Source: Actinotalea sp. | Lineage (GTDB): Bacteria; Actinomycetota; Actinomycetes; Actinomycetales; Cellulomonadaceae | Direction of reading: 5' to 3' | Length of the DNA stretch: 7,409 nt | Assembly: GCA_014360395.1 (NCBI GenBank) | Contig: JACIXM010000518.1 | Span: 1 to 7,409 of the forward strand | Shown: positions 1 through 5,704 of the stretch, piece by piece | How positions within the stretch are numbered: the first letter of the stretch is position 1 | How the letters are laid out: each line of letters starts with the position of its first letter | The notes under the pieces: generated by a model | Databases searched by the model: none | What the model was told of the DNA's origin: nothing | What the model saw: the letters and a program-made list of their open reading frames with translations, nothing else | Program-made: the position numbers and the translations under genes

Positions 1-85
1 TCTCCCGTAACCTCCGTGCTGTCGAGCACGATGACTTCCCGAGCTAGCGAGGCCCTCACCATGTTTCGATGCAACTCACTTTAGT
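1..85. other. Unassigned left flank of the IS element
   Basis: This short stretch is clearly lower in GC than the rest of the window. Two readings are possible. On the plus strand, the frame from base 1 is open and ends at a TAG at 82-84, with a peptide ending in ALTMFRCNSL, so it could be the 3' end of a gene. On the minus strand, an ATG at 62-60 opens a frame that leaves the window at base 1 (MVRASLAREVIVLDSTEV), but only a weak ribosome-binding site precedes it. I recognise neither. It does not look like rsmG or jag, the genes expected upstream of parA, so the IS boundary may also be a rearrangement boundary. The base composition suggests acquired or mobile-element DNA. Confidence 0.3.
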
Positions 86-109
86 GGCTCTTCGCAGATG
101 AGGGTGTAG
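86..109 (+). repeat. Left terminal inverted repeat of the ISL3 element
   Basis: The 24-bp repeat starts GGCTCTTCGCAGATGAGGG. Its reverse complement matches bases 1498-1521 at 20 of 24 positions, with mismatches at three adjacent positions in the middle and one near the outer end. The GGCTCTTCG outer end is the typical ISL3-family terminus. Confidence 0.88.
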
Positions 110-152
110 GCGGGGGGGTGAGGGTGGTCGGCGCGTCGGTGTCCGGGTAGAG

Positions 153-207
153 GTCGAGGTCTCCCGAGGATGAAGGTTCCTACGCCGCTCATCTGGAAGA
201 CCTCGAC
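153..207 (+). promoter_or_regulatory. Stem-loop masking the transposase ribosome-binding site
   Basis: GTCGAGGTCT at 153-162 is perfectly complementary to AGACCTCGAC at 198-207, which abuts the GTG start at 208. Inside it, CC at 164-165 can pair with GG at 195-196, and GATGA at 169-173 pairs with TCATC at 189-193. The whole is an imperfect hairpin of about 17 base pairs with a 15-nt loop. The only plausible Shine-Dalgarno sequence (GGAAG, 195-199) lies in the 3' arm. By analogy with IS10 and IS50, such a structure would form in transcripts entering from outside the element and block transposase translation. A transcript starting inside the 5' arm would escape it. The pairing is seen directly; the function is inferred. 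Confidence 0.55.
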
Positions 208-1518
208 GTGCTTGACGCTACCTTCGCTGCCCCTGACCTGACCACGTTCGCCGGCCTGGACGAGCTCGGCCTGGAGGTGGTCGGGCAACGCGTGGAGCCG
301 GACCGGGTGGTCCTGGCGTGCCGGGTGCTGGAGCCGGACCGGTGGTGCCGGCGGTGCGGGTGCGAGGGCGCGCCGCGGGACTCGGTGGTGCGGCGGTTGG
401 CGCACGAGCCGTTCGGGTGGCGGCCCACGACGTTGGAGGTCACGGTCCGCCGGTACCGGTGCACTGGCTGCGGGCACGTGTGGCGGCAGGACATGACCGC
501 TGCGGCCCAGCCGCGGTCGAAGCTGTCGCGTCGGGCGCTGGCGTGGGCGTTGCAGGGTCTGGTCGTGGCGCACCTGTCCGTGGCTCGGGTCGCTGAGGCG
601 CTGGGGGTGTCCTGGCACACCGCGAACACCGCGGTCCTGGCCGAGGGGCGCCGGGTGCTGATCAACGACCCGTCCCGGTTCGAGGGGGTCACGGTGCTCG
701 GTGTCGATGAGCACGTGTGGCGCCACACCCGCGCTGGCGACAAGTACGTCACCGTGATCATCGACCTCACCCCTGTCAGGGACGGCACCGGGTCCGCGCG
801 GTTGCTGGACATGGTGCCGGGCCGGTCCAAGCAGGCGTTCAAGACCTGGCTCGCCGCCCGGCCGGACGCCTTCCGGGACGGGCTGGAGGTCGTGGCGATG
901 GACGGGTTCACCGGGTTCAAGACCGCCACCACCGAAGAGCTCCCCAAAGCGACAGCGGTCATGGACCCCTTCCACGTCGCGCGCCTGGCCGGGGACGCGT
1001 TGGACCGGTGCCGGCGGCGGATCCAGCAGGACCTGCACGGTCACCGCGGACGCGCCGGGGACCCGCTCTACAAGGCGCGGCGGACCCTGCACACCGGCGC
1101 GGACCTGCTCACCGACCGCCAACGCGCGCGGATCGACGCGCTGTTCGCCAACCCCGAGCACCTCGCCGTCGAGGTCACCTGGGGCGTCTACCAAGCCGTG
1201 ATCGCCGCCTACCGCCACCCCGACCGCCCCACCGGCAAAGCGATGATGACCAAGGTGATCGACTCCCTCAGCCGAGGCGTCCCGACCTCACTGAACGAAC
1301 TCACCAGGCTGGGCCGGACCCTGCAGAAGCGCGCCACGGACGTCCTGGCCTACTTCGACCGCCCCGGCACCTCCAACGGCCCCACCGAGGCCATCAACGG
1401 AAGGCTCGAACACCTACGCGGCACCGCCCTCGGCTTCCGCAACCTCGCCCACTACATCGCCCGCAGCCTGCTCGAGACCGGCGGCTTCAGACAGCGACTA
1501 CACCCTCGATTGCGATGA
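208..1518 (+). CDS. ISL3-family transposase (DDE type)
   Basis: This protein cuts and rejoins the ends of its own insertion sequence. At 436 residues it has the normal full length for the family. The N-terminal zinc-binding region typical of ISL3 transposases is visible as C47-x2-C50 and C85-x2-C88 (WCRRCGC and YRCTGCGHVW). A helix-turn-helix-like stretch follows at about residues 121-145 (LSVARVAEALGVSWHTA). The DDE catalytic domain shows D167 (GVDEHVW), D232 (AMDGFTGFK) and E394 (PTEAINGRLE), with the family motif DPFHVARLAGDALD at about 253-266. The GTG start was chosen because GGAAG lies 8 bases upstream and the N-terminus fits the family. The last six codons and the stop lie inside the right inverted repeat, so the protein C-terminus (LHPRLR) is also constrained by end recognition. 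No frameshift or missing catalytic residue is seen. The family assignment is secure; the exact IS name is unknown. Confidence 0.95.
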   Translation: MLDATFAAPDLTTFAGLDELGLEVVGQRVEPDRVVLACRVLEPDRWCRRCGCEGAPRDSVVRRLAHEPFGWRPTTLEVTVRRYRCTGCGHVWRQDMTAAAQPRSKLSRRALAWALQGLVVAHLSVARVAEALGVSWHTANTAVLAEGRRVLINDPSRFEGVTVLGVDEHVWRHTRAGDKYVTVIIDLTPVRDGTGSARLLDMVPGRSKQAFKTWLAARPDAFRDGLEVVAMDGFTGFKTATTEELPKATAVMDPFHVARLAGDALDRCRRRIQQDLHGHRGRAGDPLYKARRTLHTGADLLTDRQRARIDALFANPEHLAVEVTWGVYQAVIAAYRHPDRPTGKAMMTKVIDSLSRGVPTSLNELTRLGRTLQKRATDVLAYFDRPGTSNGPTEAINGRLEHLRGTALGFRNLAHYIARSLLETGGFRQRLHPRLR

Positions 1519-1521
1519 GCC
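1498..1521 (-). repeat. Right terminal inverted repeat of the ISL3 element
   Basis: Bases 1498-1521 (CTACACCCTC then GATTGCGATGAGCC) match the reverse complement of the left end at 20 of 24 positions. The repeat overlaps the last six codons and the TGA stop (1516-1518) of the transposase gene. Only three bases separate the stop codon from the element boundary. Confidence 0.85.
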
Positions 1522-1533
1522 GCCATATTCTCC

Positions 1534-2140
1534 GTGCCGGAGACGACACCGGGCACTCCCGAGCAGGAGCACGAGGCTGCCGAGGTCTCGGTACCGGAGG
1601 GCGTGCGCTCGCGCGTCCTCTGCGCCCGCCCACGTGGAGGATCTCGCGGACTGCTCGGCCCACGGCCCGCTCGGCGACCGAAGGGGCTCGCCGGGCGGAC
1701 GGCAGCGGTGATCGGGAACGGGCGACCAGCGCGGGTGAGCACGGGATACGCGGCGCGGCGCCGGCCTTGGCCAGGGAGCCGCCGGGCTGACCCCAGAGGC
1801 AGTCCTCAGCGGTGGGGTGATGGAGCGAAGCGTCAGGATGCCGGCGTGCGTCGCCTCGGCGGCGCGAGGCCACGGGGCTCCGCCGCGCGCAGGTGTGTGC
1901 GGGCACGCCGATGCCGCGCGCGGGCGGACGGGCCGCGTGGATCTCCGCGCGACCGCGTCAGTACCGGCGGGCACGCGAGGGTGAGACGGCCGCCGGTGCT
2001 GGTGGCCACGCAGGATTGGCCTCTCCTGGCGACGCCAGTGCGTGCGGTACGTCGACACCGGGGTCGCGGAGGACGTCCTGGTGCTGTGGGACCCGCCAGC
2101 CGGGTGTCGCAGTCCGGGCATGACGGCGGCGCTGGCGTGA
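1534..2140 (+). pseudogene. rsmG: Possible decayed rsmG (16S rRNA m7G527 methyltransferase) relic
   Basis: RsmG normally methylates G527 of 16S rRNA, and its gene sits directly upstream of parA in most Actinobacteria. No intact copy is present. From a GTG at 1534 the frame begins with a protein-like acidic N-terminus (PETTPGTPEQEHEAAEVSV) and about 30 G/C-ending codons. It then gives RGLLGPR at 1645-1665 and AAVIG at 1702-1716, with the same residue spacing as the RGLIGPR...NCAVV segment I recall in actinobacterial RsmG, then ARV at 1729-1737. The SAM-binding motif that should follow (VDVGSGAGLPG) is not readable. In another frame a peptide with EDVLVLWDPP ends at TGA 2138-2140, loosely like the RsmG C-terminus (LDPPTRVVRV). 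The 607-bp span matches rsmG length. No Shine-Dalgarno sequence precedes 1534, which lies 12 bp from the IS. Chance similarity in GC-rich DNA remains possible. Confidence 0.3.
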
Positions 2141-2239
2141 GTCGTGGCCGGACCGGCGGTGCGGTGGCGCGGCTGCGGTGCTCAGGGGAACACGGTGGGG
2201 GCCTCCACCATGGCAACGCCGGCGGCCCTCGCGCGGGAC

Positions 2240-2253
2240 GTTTCACGTGGAAC
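2240..2253 (+). promoter_or_regulatory. parS: parS site 1 (ParB-binding centromere)
   Basis: GTTTCACGTGGAAC matches the widely conserved chromosomal parS core GTTTCACGTGAAAC at 13 of 14 positions. The single change (A to G in the right arm) is shared by all five perfect copies in this window, so it is this lineage's version and not decay. It should be bound by the ParB encoded at 4331-5635. Confidence 0.93.
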
Positions 2254-2339
2254 CACGACGGCGAAGCGGCGGTGATGCGTCGTCACAGGGGAGGCGGCCG
2301 CAGAGACCGCTTTGACGCTCCGCATCGTGGACCCCGTCG

Positions 2340-2353
2340 GTTTCACGTGGAAC
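2340..2353 (+). promoter_or_regulatory. parS: parS site 2 (ParB-binding centromere)
   Basis: A second identical GTTTCACGTGGAAC, in the same orientation and starting exactly 100 bp after the first. Nothing beyond the 14 bp is conserved with the other copies, which indicates selection on the site alone and not a recent duplication of a larger block. Confidence 0.93.
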
Positions 2354-2409
2354 GGAAGGTCCGTACGGGAACGAGATCGGCGCGCTGGGACCCGGCTCAC
2401 GGTGGACCG

Positions 2410-2423
2410 GTTCACGTCGTGAC
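2410..2423 (+). promoter_or_regulatory. Degraded parS-like half-site
   Basis: GTTCACGTCGTGAC keeps the TTCACGT half of parS but has an altered centre and right arm. It lies 57 bp after site 2 inside the cluster. It could be a decayed site or a weak ParB half-site, and chance similarity is quite possible. Confidence 0.25.
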
Positions 2424-2560
2424 CGGGTGGCCACCCCGACGAGGCGGCGGGCGTGGTCAGGCAGAACCACCCAGCTCATCCGAGGGCGGGCGGTGTCGAT
2501 CCGGGTCCGGTCGCGATCCAGTCCGTTCTCGTTCGCCCCTCAGGCGGGGAAGTGCGCGTG

Positions 2561-2574
2561 CTTCCACGTGCAAC
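2561..2574 (+). promoter_or_regulatory. Degraded parS-like site
   Basis: CTTCCACGTGCAAC retains the CACGTG centre and matches the local parS sequence at 11 of 14 positions, with differences at positions 1, 4 and 11. It lies between sites 2 and 3. It is probably a mutated parS with weak or no ParB affinity. Confidence 0.35.
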
Positions 2575-2632
2575 GGCGTGGCGCCTCCGGGGGCATGGCG
2601 CAGTGGCGCGGGCGCCGTGAGGGTCGAACGTC

Positions 2633-2646
2633 GTTTCACGTGGAAC
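2633..2646 (+). promoter_or_regulatory. parS: parS site 3 (ParB-binding centromere)
   Basis: Identical GTTTCACGTGGAAC, same orientation, 293 bp after site 2. It lies in non-coding DNA. Confidence 0.93.
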
Positions 2647-3153
2647 CATGCCCGCCTCACACCTCGAGCGCGGCCGCGAGGGCCGCCCGGCGGCTCGCGT
2701 CCGGCCGAGGTTCACACGTCAGGAGCGGGGCGCGGAGGGCTGGGGGGATGTGCTGCTCCTCGCGCGTCTCGTTCCGACCGACCTCAGCGCGCGGCTCGTT
2801 CCGGCCGGCAGGGCCACGGCTCGCGGTGCTCGTGCCGGCGGTGGTCGTGCCCGGTCAGGTGTGCCTTGTCTCATGGAGCGCCCGAGAGGGGCGACCGGAC
2901 GGCACCGCGCTGCCGGAGAGCTTGGATGGTGGGCCAGCGACCCCGAGGTCCTCGGACGGAGTGCGCCCACCGAGCGGGCGGAGCGGATCGGGCGACCCGC
3001 CTCCCCGCACCGCGTCTCTCGGGCGCCGCGCGGCCTTCTCGGACGGCCACCCGCAGCGGCGCGTCAGGCTGGCGGCGCGCAGCGGCCGGCGCGCACGGTC
3101 CGATCGGTGCTGTCGCGCCCGCGCGACGGCCCCCGGTCGACCCGGGGGGTCTC

Positions 3154-3167
3154 GTTTCACGTGGAAC
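3154..3167 (+). promoter_or_regulatory. parS: parS site 4 (ParB-binding centromere)
   Basis: Identical GTTTCACGTGGAAC, same orientation, 521 bp after site 3 and about 140 bp before the chosen parA start. Given this position, ParB bound here could cover the parA promoter region and feed back on parAB expression, as proposed for other par loci. That regulatory role is inference. Confidence 0.93.
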
Positions 3168-3256
3168 CAACCTCGTGCCTGGCTCACGAACCCAGAAGGC
3201 CTCGAGCGTCGACGGTCCCACCGGCGCCGCCGACCCGATGCGGCGCGGTGACGCTT

Positions 3257-3271
3257 CCTGTCGGTGACAGG
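3257..3271. repeat. Short palindrome upstream of parA
   Basis: CCTGTCGGTGACAGG is a perfect 6-bp inverted repeat with a 3-bp spacer, located 38 bp before the parA start at 3309. The overlapping sequence also contains a direct repeat CGGTGAC (3246-3252 and 3262-3268). It could be an operator or a small mRNA hairpin. No clear -35/-10 pair could be assigned around it. Confidence 0.3.
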
Positions 3272-3298
3272 TGGCAGGATGGGGTCACTCGACCGAAC

Positions 3299-3303
3299 GG
3301 GAG
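3299..3303 (+). promoter_or_regulatory. Ribosome-binding site deciding the parA start
   Basis: GGGAG followed by five bases and then GTG at 3309 is the best Shine-Dalgarno and start pair in this stretch. The alternatives are GTG 3264, which lies inside a palindrome and has no Shine-Dalgarno sequence, and ATG 3279, preceded only by a weak AGGTGG. Confidence 0.55.
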
Positions 3304-3308
3304 ACGGA

Positions 3309-4331
3309 GTGGATCAGGACGCCACCGGGAGCGTTTCACGTGGAACGACCGCTCAGCTGACGGACGAGGAGCGGCGCGCTCTGCTCATCGAGAGCCTCCC
3401 GGCCGTCGACGAGAGCACACCGCTCGCCGCGCAGCTCGCGGCGGACGCCCGACGCCGCATCGACCTGTCGGGCCGGCGCTTCGAGAAGCCCTCGACCACG
3501 CGCGTCATCACCGTGGCCAACCAGAAGGGTGGCGTCGGCAAGACGACCACGACGGTCAATCTCGCCGCGGCGCTGGCCCAGGCGGGGCTCAACGTGCTGG
3601 TCGTCGACAACGACCCGCAGGGCAACGCGTCGACGGCCCTCGGCATCGACCACCGCGCCGGAACGCCGTCGGTGTACGAGGTGCTGGTGGAGGGGGAGGA
3701 CCTGGCCTCGGTCATCCAGCCCTCGGCGGACATCCCTCGCCTGGAGTGCGCGCCGGCGACCATCGACCTGTCCGGGGCCGAGATCGAGCTCGTCTCCCTG
3801 GTGGCGCGGGAGGCGCGCCTCCGTCACGCGATCACCGGGTACATCGAGCAGCGCGAGCAGGCGGGCAACCGCCTCGACTACGTCTTCATCGACTGCCCGC
3901 CGAGCCTCGGCCTGCTCACCGTCAACGCGTTCGTCGCGGCACGCGAGGTCCTCATCCCGATCCAGTGCGAGTACTACGCCCTGGAGGGCCTCAGCCAGCT
4001 GCTGAAGAACGTCGAGCTCATCAAGAACCACCTGAACCGCGAGCTCCACGTCTCGACGATCCTCCTCACCATGTACGACGCGAGGACGAACCTCGCGCAG
4101 CAGGTCGCTTCGGAGGTACGCGAGCACTTCCCGGACCAGACCCTGCGGACCACCGTCCCGCGCTCCGTCCGCATCTCCGAGGCACCGAGCTACGCCCAGA
4201 CCGTCATGACGTACGACCCAGGGTCGACCGGGGCGCTCGCCTACCTGGCGGCCGCCCGCGAGATCGCCGAGCGCGCGGCGACCACCCCGACCACGCGCAT
4301 CACCACCCAGCACACGGACCAGGAGCACTGA
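3309..4331 (+). CDS. parA: Chromosome-partitioning ATPase ParA (Soj family)
   Basis: ParA binds the nucleoid as an ATP dimer and is released by ParB, which drives segregation of the parS-bearing origin region. From the chosen GTG start the protein has 340 residues. A variable N-terminal extension of about 60 residues comes first; its residues 9-13 (VSRGT) are encoded by a parS site. The deviant Walker A motif KGGVGKTT lies at 73-80 with the signature lysine K73, the A' motif [10 protein letters not shown] starts at 100, and Walker [11 protein letters not shown] is at about 193-202 with D195. The C-terminal [13 protein letters not shown] block is typical of chromosomal ParA. All catalytic motifs are intact. 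The stop TGA overlaps the parB ATG by one base, so the two are co-transcribed and coupled. Starts at 3264 or 3279 would add 15 or 10 residues and cannot be excluded. Confidence 0.96.
   Translation: MDQDATGSVSRGTTAQLTDEERRALLIESLPAVDESTPLAAQLAADARRRIDLSGRRFEKPSTTRVITVANQKGGVGKTTTTVNLAAALAQAGLNVLVVDNDPQGNASTALGIDHRAGTPSVYEVLVEGEDLASVIQPSADIPRLECAPATIDLSGAEIELVSLVAREARLRHAITGYIEQREQAGNRLDYVFIDCPPSLGLLTVNAFVAAREVLIPIQCEYYALEGLSQLLKNVELIKNHLNRELHVSTILLTMYDARTNLAQQVASEVREHFPDQTLRTTVPRSVRISEAPSYAQTVMTYDPGSTGALAYLAAAREIAERAATTPTTRITTQHTDQEH
3333..3346 (+). promoter_or_regulatory. parS: parS site 5, inside the parA coding sequence
   Basis: Identical GTTTCACGTGGAAC, same orientation, 179 bp after site 4. 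It covers codons 9-13 of parA and is translated as Val-Ser-Arg-Gly-Thr in the poorly conserved N-terminal extension, where the DNA site can be kept without harming the ATPase fold. Confidence 0.93.
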
Positions 4332-5635
4332 TGGCGGAGAAGCGACGCGGACTCGGCCGCGGACTCGGGGCTCTCATCCCGAGCGGTCCCGGTGGCACCG
4401 ACCGCCCGGTCGACGTCTTCTTCCCCGGCGCCTCCGCTCCGGCAGCATCCTCTCCGCCGACGGACCGGCCGGCCGCATCCCAGGAGACCGGTGCCGAGAC
4501 GGTCGCGGTCATCCCGCACCAGAGCACGGACTCCGGCATCGACGCCCCCGAGCGGCCGCGCGGAGCGCTGCTGCGCAGCGGCACAGGTGTGGACGAGCGT
4601 GGCGCCCCGGTGGATGCCGTCGCCACGGGCACCAGCACCCAGGCCGCGACCGAGGACGCGACGCCGACGGACCGTGACGCCGCAGGCCGGCAGCCGGGCC
4701 CGGCAGGCGCCGTCACGTCGGACGCCGGAGCGGTGGGACCGGACGCGGGTGCACAACCGGCACCTGACACCGCGAGGCCGTCCAGCGACGGCCAGGACCT
4801 CCTGCCGGTGCCTGGCGCCCACTTCGCGGAGATCCCGGTCGCCGACATCCGGCCGAACCCTCGCCAGCCGCGGACCGTCTTCGACGAGGAGGCGCTCGCC
4901 GAGCTCGTCAGCTCCATCCGGGAGATCGGCGTCCTGCAGCCCGTCGTGGTGCGCCCCGTGACCGACGCCGACGGCGCCCGCTACGAGCTCATCATGGGCG
5001 AGCGGCGCTGGCGTGCGACGCAGCAGGCCGGCCTCGCCACCATCCCGGCGATCGTGCGCGAGACGGAGGACCACGACCTCCTGCGGGACGCGCTCCTGGA
5101 GAACCTGCACCGCAGCCAGCTCAACGCCCTGGAGGAGGCGGCCGCCTACCAGCAGCTCCTCGACGACTTCGGCTGCACGCACGAGGAGCTCGCCACCCGC
5201 ATCCACCGGTCCCGGCCCCAGATCTCCAACACCCTCCGCCTTCTGCGACTGCCCCCGCTGGTGCAGCGTCGCGTCGCGGCGGGCGTCCTCTCTGCCGGGC
5301 ACGCCCGGGCCCTGCTGGGCCTGCCCGACGCGGCCGCGATGGAGCGTCTGGCACAGCGGATCGTGGCCGAGGGTCTGTCCGTGCGGGCGACGGAGGAGAT
5401 CGTCACGCTCGGCGGCGACCCCGAGCGGCCCGCACCCGTCCGGCGGCCCCGAGCGGGCGGCCGCAACGCGGCCCTCGACGACCTGGCCACGCGCCTGTCG
5501 GATCGATTCGACACCCGGGTGAAGATCGCTCTCGGCAAGAACAAGGGGCGGCTCACGGTCGAGTTCGCGTCCGTGGACGACCTCAACCGGATCCTCGCCA
5601 CGCTCTCGCCGGAGGATCCGGGGCTGCTGCGCTGA
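4331..5635 (+). CDS. parB: Chromosome-partitioning protein ParB (Spo0J family CTPase, parS-binding)
   Basis: ParB binds parS, closes into a CTP-dependent sliding clamp that spreads along DNA, and stimulates ParA. The 434-residue protein begins with [11 protein letters not shown] (residues 7-17), the short arginine-containing ParA-contact motif. DRPVDVFF (24-31) follows, then a long Ala/Pro/Asp/Thr-rich, probably disordered linker to about residue 165. The folded part starts at [15 protein letters not shown] (167 onward). CTP-binding motifs are GERRWRA (223-229) and [14 protein letters not shown] (257-270). The helix-turn-helix for parS is around 283-305 ([19 protein letters not shown]). The C-terminal dimerisation domain occupies about 378-434 ([11 protein letters not shown]...[11 protein letters not shown]). 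The start is supported by AGGAG at 4321-4325, five bases upstream, and by the overlap with the parA stop. The protein is longer than B. subtilis Spo0J (about 280 residues), mostly through the linker. Confidence 0.96.
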   Translation: MAEKRRGLGRGLGALIPSGPGGTDRPVDVFFPGASAPAASSPPTDRPAASQETGAETVAVIPHQSTDSGIDAPERPRGALLRSGTGVDERGAPVDAVATGTSTQAATEDATPTDRDAAGRQPGPAGAVTSDAGAVGPDAGAQPAPDTARPSSDGQDLLPVPGAHFAEIPVADIRPNPRQPRTVFDEEALAELVSSIREIGVLQPVVVRPVTDADGARYELIMGERRWRATQQAGLATIPAIVRETEDHDLLRDALLENLHRSQLNALEEAAAYQQLLDDFGCTHEELATRIHRSRPQISNTLRLLRLPPLVQRRVAAGVLSAGHARALLGLPDAAAMERLAQRIVAEGLSVRATEEIVTLGGDPERPAPVRRPRAGGRNAALDDLATRLSDRFDTRVKIALGKNKGRLTVEFASVDDLNRILATLSPEDPGLLR

Positions 5636-5695
5636 GGCCCGCAGAGCTGCAAGAAGCCTGTCCGAGGTCAGGCGTCGGCGGATGCCGGGCGGGCC
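5636..5695. terminator. Possible bidirectional terminator between convergent parB and ddl
   Basis: The 69-bp gap between the two convergent stop codons contains GCCTG (5656-5660) paired with CAGGC (5669-5673) around an 8-nt loop. An outer pair, GGCCCGC (5636-5642) with GCGGGCC (5689-5695), would close a larger stem around it. No T-run follows on either strand, so a classical intrinsic terminator is not shown. T-tract-free hairpins are common in high-GC actinobacteria. Confidence 0.35.
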
Positions 5696-5704
5696 GCTCG
5701 TCGC

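Larger units (their letters stand above)
86..1521 (+). mobile_element. ISL3-family insertion sequence, structurally complete (1436 bp)
   Basis: The element is bounded by imperfect terminal inverted repeats that begin with GGCTCTTCG on the left and end with GATGAGCC on the right. It contains one intact transposase gene filling almost its whole length, the usual layout of the ISL3 family (the IS31831/IS1207/IS1096 type common in Actinobacteria). ISL3 elements normally duplicate 8 bp of target. Here the 8 bp on the left (ACTTTAGT, 78-85) and on the right (GCCATATT, 1522-1529) do not match, so the insertion has no visible target duplication. This could follow from a deletion next to the element, recombination between two copies, or later decay of the flanks. 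The element is probably still able to move, because the gene and both ends are present. Confidence 0.9.
1522..3308. other. Long region without an intact gene between the IS and parA; parS-rich in its second half
   Basis: About 1.8 kb of very GC-rich DNA in which I find no convincing intact gene on either strand. Long open frames exist, including one of 577 codons from 1534 to 3267. Beyond about its first 30 codons, the predicted protein is dominated by Arg, Gly, Pro and Ser, third codon positions are not G/C-enriched as they are in parA and parB, and no domain is recognisable. The parS copies fall in different reading frames, so they are not there because of a protein. Bases 1534-2140 may be a relic of rsmG (separate entry). 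Bases 2240-3167 hold four perfect parS sites and two degraded ones. No DnaA boxes, tRNA-like or rRNA-like structures were noticed. The usual distance from rsmG to parA in relatives is much shorter, so the region looks expanded or degenerate. Confidence 0.6.

Noticed and set aside
1627..1640. A parS-like CACGTGGA at 1631
   Set aside because: Only the CACGTG centre and a few right-arm bases match. The left arm is wrong, and CACGTG alone recurs in coding DNA here (for example 474, 713 and 6971).
1534..3267. A 577-codon plus-strand open frame upstream of parA as a real gene
   Set aside because: Its composition is extreme (Arg, Gly, Pro, Ser), third codon positions lose the strong G/C preference seen in parA and parB after about 30 codons, no domain is recognisable, and parS sites interrupt it. 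Only the first part is kept, as a possible rsmG relic.
3247..3280. A sigma-70 type promoter for parA using GGTGAC and CAGGAT
   Set aside because: The spacing between the candidate boxes is 22 bp or 6 bp depending on the repeat chosen, neither suitable. No better pair was found by eye.
1522..3308. oriC or a DnaA-box cluster within the intergenic region
   Set aside because: No TTGTCCACA-like or TTATCCACA-like boxes and no AT-rich unwinding element were seen. The signals present are parS sites only.
3336..4328. A 330-codon minus-strand open frame opposite parA
   Set aside because: It is the antisense shadow of parA, a common effect in high-GC coding DNA, and its translation has no recognisable motif.
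2648..4330. An upstream extension of the parB frame that would start at 2648 and fuse to ParB
   Set aside because: The frame is merely open by chance through the GC-rich spacer and the parA gene. ParB has a strong Shine-Dalgarno sequence and a canonical N-terminus ([17 protein letters not shown]) at 4331.
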